Positions 61,101 through 64,000 of a stretch of DNA of 64,000 bases are shown here, one piece after another. The position numbers were made by a program, and so were the translations under genes. Positions within the stretch are counted from its first letter, which is position 1. Each line of letters opens with the position of its first letter. The stretch lies in NCBI GenBank assembly GCA_014338405.1, contig JTDE01000713.1, positions 19,025-83,024 on the forward strand, given 5' to 3'. Source of the stretch: Paragonimus skrjabini miyazakii (lineage: Eukaryota; Platyhelminthes; Trematoda; Plagiorchiida; Troglotrematidae). The notes beneath the pieces were generated by a model, which was given only the letters and a program-made list of their open reading frames with translations, was not told the origin of the DNA and searched no databases.

Positions 61101-63761
61101 TCCTTACGGATCTCTGGCCTCAACCCGGCGAGGGCAACGCGCACATCGGCCCTCACTCGAGCTGGATGTTTGGCCCCCAAATTCGGTTTGGCGACCTCCA
61201 CAATGTTAAAAGACTGTATCGTGAGGGCCATGCGTGACCAGCCATCAAACACAGCTTGACCAAATTCGCCTCGCCACGGTTTCAGACGCATGACAGAATC
61301 TTCCATATCCTGTGCATTGTTGGACAATTGGAAAGCATAACGTAGCAGTGGACAAAGACGTATTGACAGACAGTATTTTTTGAACAATTATATTGCATAA
61401 GGCCACCGTACTGAGAGATTGTAAACAGTTTGAACATCATCATCATAGCAGCCATGAGCCTGATCAAAACGTACTGTGGCTCAGGTCGCCGTTCACCTCG
61501 ACAGTGACGTGGAAAATTCTAGGAGAAAACTTTACTAAGAAAGATGAAAATTATTAAAAGAAGACTAAGAGGAAGAACCATAAATGGCATGGATACAAGT
61601 ACGCCATTGGCTGCGAAATACTGCCATCTCGGATAGCGTCTCTAACCAGCAGTTTGAGTGATCACGAGGATCCCATCCAGGCAGGCGACACCTACCCACT
61701 TTGCTCAATGGAGCAATCAAGGTCTTCATGTTTCGTGACCACGTTGTTGCTTGACCATCACGTGGTTTTACCCAAGTGTTGGTGGGTTTTAATTTATGCC
61801 ATTTTACACTGTTCAAGTGGTTCAGGTCGGTTTGTCTGACTTGGTCCATTGCCCGACATGCACCCGGTTCCGTACTGGACTGCATGTACAGTCGCCTGGC
61901 GGTGCCTTATCCCGGACTTGACTGGTTAACCATACGTCGTCCGTCTGGGTGACTGGATGTTCGATGTGAGTACAACTCTGTGCGGTGGATCACTCGGCTC
62001 GTGTGTCGATGAAGAGCGCAGCCAACTGTGTGAATTAATGTGAACTGCAAACTGCTTTGAACATCGACATCTTGAACGCATATTGCGGCCACGGGTTAGC
62101 CTGTGGCCACGCCTGTCCGAGGGTCGGCTTACAAACTACCGCGACGCCCAAAAAGTCGCGGCTTGCGTTTTGCCAGCTGACGTGATTTCCCCAACCTGGC
62201 CTTGTGCCTGTGGGGTGCCAGGTCTGTGGCGTTTTCCTAACAAATCCGGGCGTACCCATGTTGTGGTTGAAAGTCTTGATGGGGATGTGGCAACGGAGTC
62301 GTGGCTCAGTGAATGATTTACAGTTTGAACATGCGTCAGACTGGTCAAAGTAGTTTGTACGAAATTCTTCAAACCCATGAATCCTGCCAAATAGCAAGGC
62401 AAAGCTAAATAAGCAGGTAGAAGTAGGCAGAATTATTAGGAAAGCGAGAAGCGTAAAGCGGTGCTCTTCACGGAAAATAATTCCACGGACCAGCCCTCAC
62501 CCAACACACATACACTATGTGGACCAAATAGATATTAGTTCATGTAGTCGGCTAATAAATCGTAAAGTAAAACGAATCGGAGATTGAGCAAATAAATGCA
62601 GAGAAGCCATCGAGTATTATATACAGTAATATCCACGAACACCGTGTGAACTGCAACTGTAAACTGTGCAAGGCATCACGGAGTAGACGAGCCCTGGATG
62701 ACAAAAGATGTGACAACGCTTTTTGAAAGTGAGATCCAAATGTGACAGCAGACTTTGTTGCACATCTGCCACCTGTCCATAGGTTGATGGTAGTGACCGA
62801 GTGACGACGGGATATGTGCTGTGTAAGTGATTTATGCACACTGCAATCCAGAAACTCGAATGAATTCCCCGATTTGTTGAAAAATAACAAAAACCTAATG
62901 TACATTATATTTACTCACTAGACGGATTTCGTACGTCGATTCCAGCCGAAACAGATTGAAGTTGCGCAAAAGATAGTCTTGCAACGTGAGAAATTGCAAT
63001 CCCAGTTTAGGAAGGGCTAGACAGCCTTCCCCAGAGTAATATTGCGTGGGTACACGATTTTCATCCCACAACAACTCTTCTGTCGGGTATAACGGCATGT
63101 TGTTGATGAGTTCCAACTCCGACTGCCGACGGGCAAATCGATGGACAAGTATCTGCAACGCGAAAACGAATACAGCGTCAAACGACATGCACTAGACGGG
63201 CTAAAAAAGCATAGGTTTGCAGATCTGTTCAACGCTATCATCATATAAGTTACCCCACTGAACGGATGACAGCTGGCGTCACTTCTGCTGTGCTAACCTC
63301 AGCGCTAAACACTATTATGTCACATTAAAAATAATACTAACCGACTAGGCTTCGTCACTTTGTCAGGCACGATAATATACTATTAGTATGATAAAAAATA
63401 ATCAAGTGGTGAAATGGAGAAACATACCCGTAGTAGCATGTCTTTGTCCAGCAGACGATCGTTTAGAAAATCCCGCAGTTCTTTAACAGAAAACTTTGCC
63501 TCAGTCGAATCTGAATCCATCCGGGAACGTTTCCCCTGTGTTGGGCAATCATCATCCTTCTCAGAGCTGTACGATTTCGGAACAACCAGAGCGAACGACG
63601 CAGCTAATTCATGCAGCTCGTCGGTATTCAGAACGCTCAGCTGCTTGCGTAGCAGTTGGGCCGTCTCGATTCCAGCCGGGTGAGAGACGGCTAATGAAAG
63701 TAACTTATCTCGTTTGAGCGCGAAAGCTCTCAACTGGAGGGCATTCAGACGGTTGCAATGT
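45720..63761 (-). CDS. AQR: AQR (Aquarius/IBP160), intron-binding spliceosomal helicase (spliced, 5' end off window)
   Basis: Aquarius is a nuclear Upf1-like SF1 RNA helicase that binds introns upstream of the branch point, within a complex with SYF1/XAB2, ISY1 and cyclophilin E. Coding segments in transcript order: 63761-63428, 63152-62919, 61309-61029, 60314-60181, 59115-58821, 58452-58214, 57149-56720, 54446-54257, 52748-52389, 51620-51246, 50346-50109, 49126-48894, 47411-47166, 46118-45720. Phase is unbroken over 1329 codons to a TGA. Helicase landmarks in order: Walker A GPPGTGKT, THSNQALNQL, DEAD-box-like [45 protein letters not shown] and [10 protein letters not shown]. The first visible exon corresponds to about residue 350 of human AQR, so the N-terminal quarter lies beyond 64000. 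Relative to vertebrates it has a charged insert of about 37 residues in the 59115-58821 segment and a polar insert in 52748-52389. All catalytic motifs look intact, so the gene is probably functional. Confidence 0.96.
46255..46440 (+). mobile_element. RTE-like C-terminal fragment in AQR intron
   Basis: The plus-strand frame reads LSEVSRCRLLDWDPYDHSSR, then WTETLFQMAMFRK, the C-terminal signature of the RTE-like family. The same block is LSKVGRCRLPGWDPRDHSNC in the 61.4-61.8 kb copy. It is antisense to AQR, between its last two coding segments. Confidence 0.7.
47166..47411 (-). CDS. AQR: AQR coding segment m (motif VI)
   Basis: It encodes [40 protein letters not shown] and KPVQLHLTP. The SRARLGLY arginines form helicase motif VI. 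The donor is a perfect GTAAGT. Confidence 0.96.
47412..48893 (-). other. AQR intron, no recognised content
   Basis: 1.5 kb without identifiable coding or repeat homology. Confidence 0.45.
48894..49126 (-). CDS. AQR: AQR coding segment l (motif V)
   Basis: This exon has no long ATG-initiated frame and is easily missed. The acceptor CATAG ends at 49127 and the donor GTCAGT starts at 48893. It encodes [40 protein letters not shown] and KITTVDRFQ. It joins segments k and m in phase and supplies the second RecA-domain motifs. Confidence 0.95.
49127..50108 (-). other. AQR intron, no recognised content
   Basis: About 1 kb. A plus-strand open frame at 49727-50011 shows no known motif. Confidence 0.45.
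50109..50346 (-). CDS. AQR: AQR coding segment k
   Basis: It encodes YSNMGQSLFTRLVKLGVPTV, QLDAQGRARPNLARLYSWRY and VQLINVDDYKG. QGRARP is the conserved motif IV-like element. The donor is GTTGGT, the same unusual form as in IFT80 segment 3. Confidence 0.94.
50347..51245 (-). other. AQR intron containing an assembly gap
   Basis: The intron between segments j and k. It includes 205 N. Nothing was recognised on either side of the gap. Confidence 0.5.
50745..50949. other. Assembly gap (205 N)
   Basis: Run of N within an AQR intron. Coding is unaffected, since segments j and k join in phase and align without missing residues. Confidence 0.99.
51246..51620 (-). CDS. AQR: AQR coding segment j (motifs II and III)
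   Basis: The acceptor AACAG is at 51625-51621. The start GRCHSEDMAMARACFHYL aligns with the vertebrate GRSYEEDMEIAEGCF. It contains [38 protein letters not shown] (Walker B region) and [13 protein letters not shown]. The donor is GTAAAC. Confidence 0.95.
52389..52748 (-). CDS. AQR: AQR coding segment i
   Basis: It encodes HTCETAQYFFVQEVLARWED, then a Thr/Asn/Gln-rich insert (TNVDTTQTDVNATT) and HFPFMEFFTGH. The donor is GTAATA. The flanks match the [20 protein letters not shown] and FFPFHEYF blocks; the polar stretch is longer than in vertebrates. Confidence 0.93.
52749..54256 (-). other. AQR intron, no recognised content
   Basis: 1.5 kb. The segment around 53560-53860 is slightly more GC-rich and may be an old repeat, but no homology was recognised. 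Confidence 0.4.
54257..54446 (-). CDS. AQR: AQR coding segment h (motif Ia)
   Basis: It encodes RILIVTHSNQALNQLFEKII, then DVDERHLLRLGHGEESLDTE and FSRYGRVDYIL. It is nearly identical to vertebrate AQR. The donor is GTCAGT. Confidence 0.96.
54447..56719 (-). other. Largest visible AQR intron, no recognised content
   Basis: 2.3 kb of AT-rich sequence. Open frames here are short and carry no motif. Confidence 0.45.
56720..57149 (-). CDS. AQR: AQR coding segment g (Walker A)
   Basis: The largest segment. It begins PPPYRLTFPP, passes through a variable linker, then PFTPAQIEAIRSGMQPGLTL and VVGPPGTGKTDVAVQIIHNL. GPPGTGKT is the ATP-binding motif I of SF1 helicases. The vertebrate Lys-rich linker is replaced by an unrelated linker. 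Confidence 0.96.
57150..58213 (-). other. AQR intron with G-run
   Basis: 1.06 kb. It contains a run of 12 G (58154-58165), close to the segment f donor. No element was recognised. Confidence 0.5.
58214..58452 (-). CDS. AQR: AQR coding segment f
   Basis: The acceptor is TGTAG and the donor GTAGTG. It encodes LMNTRSVVPEWLLDLLMGYL, then DPAAAHYSRHP and NWFDTFLSS. It matches the family's [27 protein letters not shown]. Confidence 0.93.
58821..59115 (-). CDS. AQR: AQR coding segment e (with charged insert)
   Basis: It encodes WRVRLDPVQYQLD, a highly charged Ala/Glu/Arg/Lys-rich helix, then DLYDTFNVLVRRKPKENNFK and AVLETIR. Vertebrate AQR has only about 12 residues between QYQ and the YETFN motif; here there are about 49. 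The insert looks like a coiled coil or single alpha helix. Confidence 0.93.
59116..60180 (-). other. AQR intron, no recognised content
   Basis: 1.07 kb without identifiable homology. Confidence 0.45.
60181..60314 (-). CDS. AQR: AQR coding segment d
   Basis: The acceptor is TTAG and the donor GTAAG. It encodes YDPADHFVPQVGLLYVRGCE, then IEGQVDKEGKLVPDEERL. It matches the VGLVYVRGCEIQG motif. Shorter than its vertebrate counterpart's flanks, but in phase on both sides. Confidence 0.92.
60315..61028 (-). other. AQR intron, no recognised content
   Basis: 0.7 kb without identifiable homology. Confidence 0.45.
61029..61309 (-). CDS. AQR: AQR coding segment c
   Basis: It encodes DMEDSVMRLKPWRGEF, GWSRMA, FNIVEVAKPNLGAKHPARVR and VFLVTVRPTK. 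The donor is GTAAGC. The preceding 1.6-kb intron contains the RTE/rDNA composite insertion. Confidence 0.96.
61425..61437. repeat. 13-bp target-site duplication, left copy
   Basis: ACAGTTTGAACAT. It abuts the CATCATCAT (minus-strand ATG repeat) tail of the RTE-like fragment. Confidence 0.85.
61438..61810 (-). mobile_element. RTE-like retrotransposon 3' end (C-terminus, UTR, tail)
   Basis: The minus-strand frame reads NTWVKPRDGQATTWSRNMKT, then LSKVGRCRLPGWDPRDHSNC, WLETLSEMAVFRSQWRTCIH and a stop near 61565. A 3' UTR of about 120 bp and an (ATG)n tail at 61438-61446 follow. The frame is intact over this short stretch, suggesting a fairly recent insertion. The left part belongs to the composite insertion; the exact junction with ITS1 (about 61800-61830) is not certain. 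Confidence 0.8.
61815..61973 (+). other. ITS1, 3' part (ribosomal spacer fragment)
   Basis: It carries CATTGCCCGACATGCACC, GGACTGCATGTACAGTCGCC, GGCGGTGCCTTATCCCGGAC and GTCGTCCGTCTGG. I recognise this order from digenean ITS1 just before 5.8S. The left boundary is approximate. Confidence 0.7.
61974..62130 (+). rRNA. 5.8S ribosomal RNA, dispersed pseudogene copy
   Basis: Essentially a full-length 5.8S (157 nt). It has GCGGTGGATCACTCGGCTCG, TGTCGATGAAGAGCGCAGCC, TGAACATCGACATCTTGAAC and the 3' end GCCTGTCCGAGGGTCGGCTT. It is an isolated copy: no 18S or 28S is adjacent, and a retrotransposon abuts the ITS1 side. A few positions differ from the fluke consensus as I remember it (CTGTGCGG near the start, CAAACTGC for CATACTGC), as expected for a pseudogene. 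It lies antisense in an AQR intron, so AQR pre-mRNA contains its complement. Confidence 0.95.
62131..62319 (+). other. ITS2, 5' part (ribosomal spacer fragment)
   Basis: It carries CGACGCCCAAAAAGTCGCGG, TTTTGCCAGCTGACGTGAT, GGTGCCAGGTCTGTGGCGTT, GGGGATGTGGCAACGGAGTC and GTGGCTCAGTGAATGATTTA. This is the digenean ITS2 core. The GGGGATGTGGCAACGGA and CTCAGTGAATGATTTA blocks are what I associate with Paragonimus. It is cut off abruptly at the target-site duplication. Confidence 0.85.
62320..62332. repeat. 13-bp target-site duplication, right copy
   Basis: ACAGTTTGAACAT, exactly repeating 61425-61437. It begins where similarity to fluke ITS2 (CAGTGAATGATTTA) stops. Confidence 0.85.
62333..62918 (-). 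other. AQR intron flank of the composite insertion
   Basis: Ordinary intron between the insertion and segment b. No rDNA similarity is seen beyond the TSD. Confidence 0.5.
62919..63152 (-). CDS. AQR: AQR coding segment b
   Basis: It encodes NNMPLYPTEELLWDENRVPT, QYYSGEGCLALPKLGLQFLT and LLRNFNLFRLESTYEIR. This is one of the best conserved AQR stretches, in the armadillo-to-beta-barrel part of the protein. The donor is GTGAGT. Confidence 0.96.
63428..63761 (-). CDS. AQR: AQR coding segment a (first in window)
   Basis: The acceptor (CAG on the minus strand) is at 63764-63762 and the donor GTATGT begins at 63427. It starts HCNRLNALQLRAFALKRDKL, matching the HYDRITSLQRAAF region of vertebrate AQR. 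The middle is divergent and basic (GKRSRMDSDS); the end is LNDRLLDKDMLLR. Confidence 0.88.
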
Positions 63762-64000
63762 CTGTACAGACAGGGAACAAATAATGATTGGCAATAACAT
63801 TCAATTAACTACGAAGGTCCGAAAGTAACCGACATTCTCGTCAGAAACGTAATGAGAAAGCAAACATCAATTATGAATGAAGCTGTAACACACGATGCAC
63901 GAACTAGAATGTATGAAAGCGATAAGACAGAACGAACACATCAATGGCAAAAAGGGATCTGCGGCATAATATGTGCATGTACTGAGTCAAAACAGACCAA
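63762..64000 (-). other. AQR intron continuing off the window
   Basis: It begins after the acceptor of segment a. The upstream AQR exons and promoter are to the right of this window. Confidence 0.7.

Larger units (their letters stand above)
61438..62319. mobile_element. Composite RTE / ribosomal DNA retroinsertion with 13-bp TSD
   Basis: From left to right: an (ATG)n tail and RTE-like 3' end read on the minus strand (61438 to about 61810), then ITS1-5.8S-ITS2 read on the plus strand (about 61815-62319). The unit is bounded by perfect copies of ACAGTTTGAACAT at 61425-61437 and 62320-62332. A single duplication enclosing both parts indicates a single insertion event. It occupies 882 bp of the 1609-bp intron between AQR segments b and c. 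Confidence 0.85.

Noticed and set aside
62083..62316. Plus-strand 77-codon frame
   Set aside because: It lies in 5.8S and ITS2 ribosomal sequence, not a protein gene.
1..64000. Prokaryotic-type systems (CRISPR, operons, phage, toxin-antitoxin)
   Set aside because: Genes are split by GT-AG introns and all repeats are eukaryotic retroelement or ribosomal remnants. No repeat-spacer array or operon was seen.

Overview
This window is eukaryotic, intron-rich DNA from a parasitic flatworm. It almost certainly comes from a digenean fluke. An ITS1-5.8S-ITS2 ribosomal fragment at about 61.8-62.3 kb reads, from memory, most like lung flukes of the genus Paragonimus. The tiny introns at one gene's 5' end, the Penelope-like and RTE-like retroelement debris and the low gene density all fit a trematode. 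No bacterial operons, CRISPR arrays or phage genes are present.

Two conserved protein-coding genes converge tail to tail. On the + strand, 5024-43640, lies IFT80, an intraflagellar transport complex B WD40 protein. It is recovered as 18 coding segments in continuous phase (775 codons including a split first one). Only the short first coding exon is missing. On the - strand, from beyond the right edge down to 45720, lies AQR (Aquarius/IBP160), the spliceosomal intron-binding SF1 helicase. It is recovered as 14 coding segments (1329 codons including a split first one) and lacks about the first quarter of the protein. About 2.1 kb separates the two stop codons.

Almost everything else is intron or flank carrying decayed mobile elements. 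(i) At least eight fragments of Penelope-like elements (PLEs) carry reverse transcriptase and GIY-YIG endonuclease remnants; two are flanked by terminal-repeat-like sequence. (ii) There are several RTE-like non-LTR retrotransposon copies with APE endonuclease, RT and C-terminal domains, some with (ATG)n-type 3' tails. (iii) A decayed DDE transposase and a tRNA-like sequence lie between inverted copies of an unnamed repeat. (iv) A 92-bp fold-back element is present. Two assembly gaps occur, at 30126-30545 and 50745-50949.

The most unusual item is an 882-bp composite insertion in an AQR intron (61438-62319). A 5'-truncated RTE tail on the - strand is fused to an ITS1-5.8S-ITS2 fragment in the opposite orientation. 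The whole unit is bounded by a perfect 13-bp target-site duplication, so one retrotransposition event appears to have captured pre-rRNA.

Exon boundaries were read by eye from splice signals, phase continuity and remembered similarity to vertebrate IFT80 and AQR. No alignments or searches were run.
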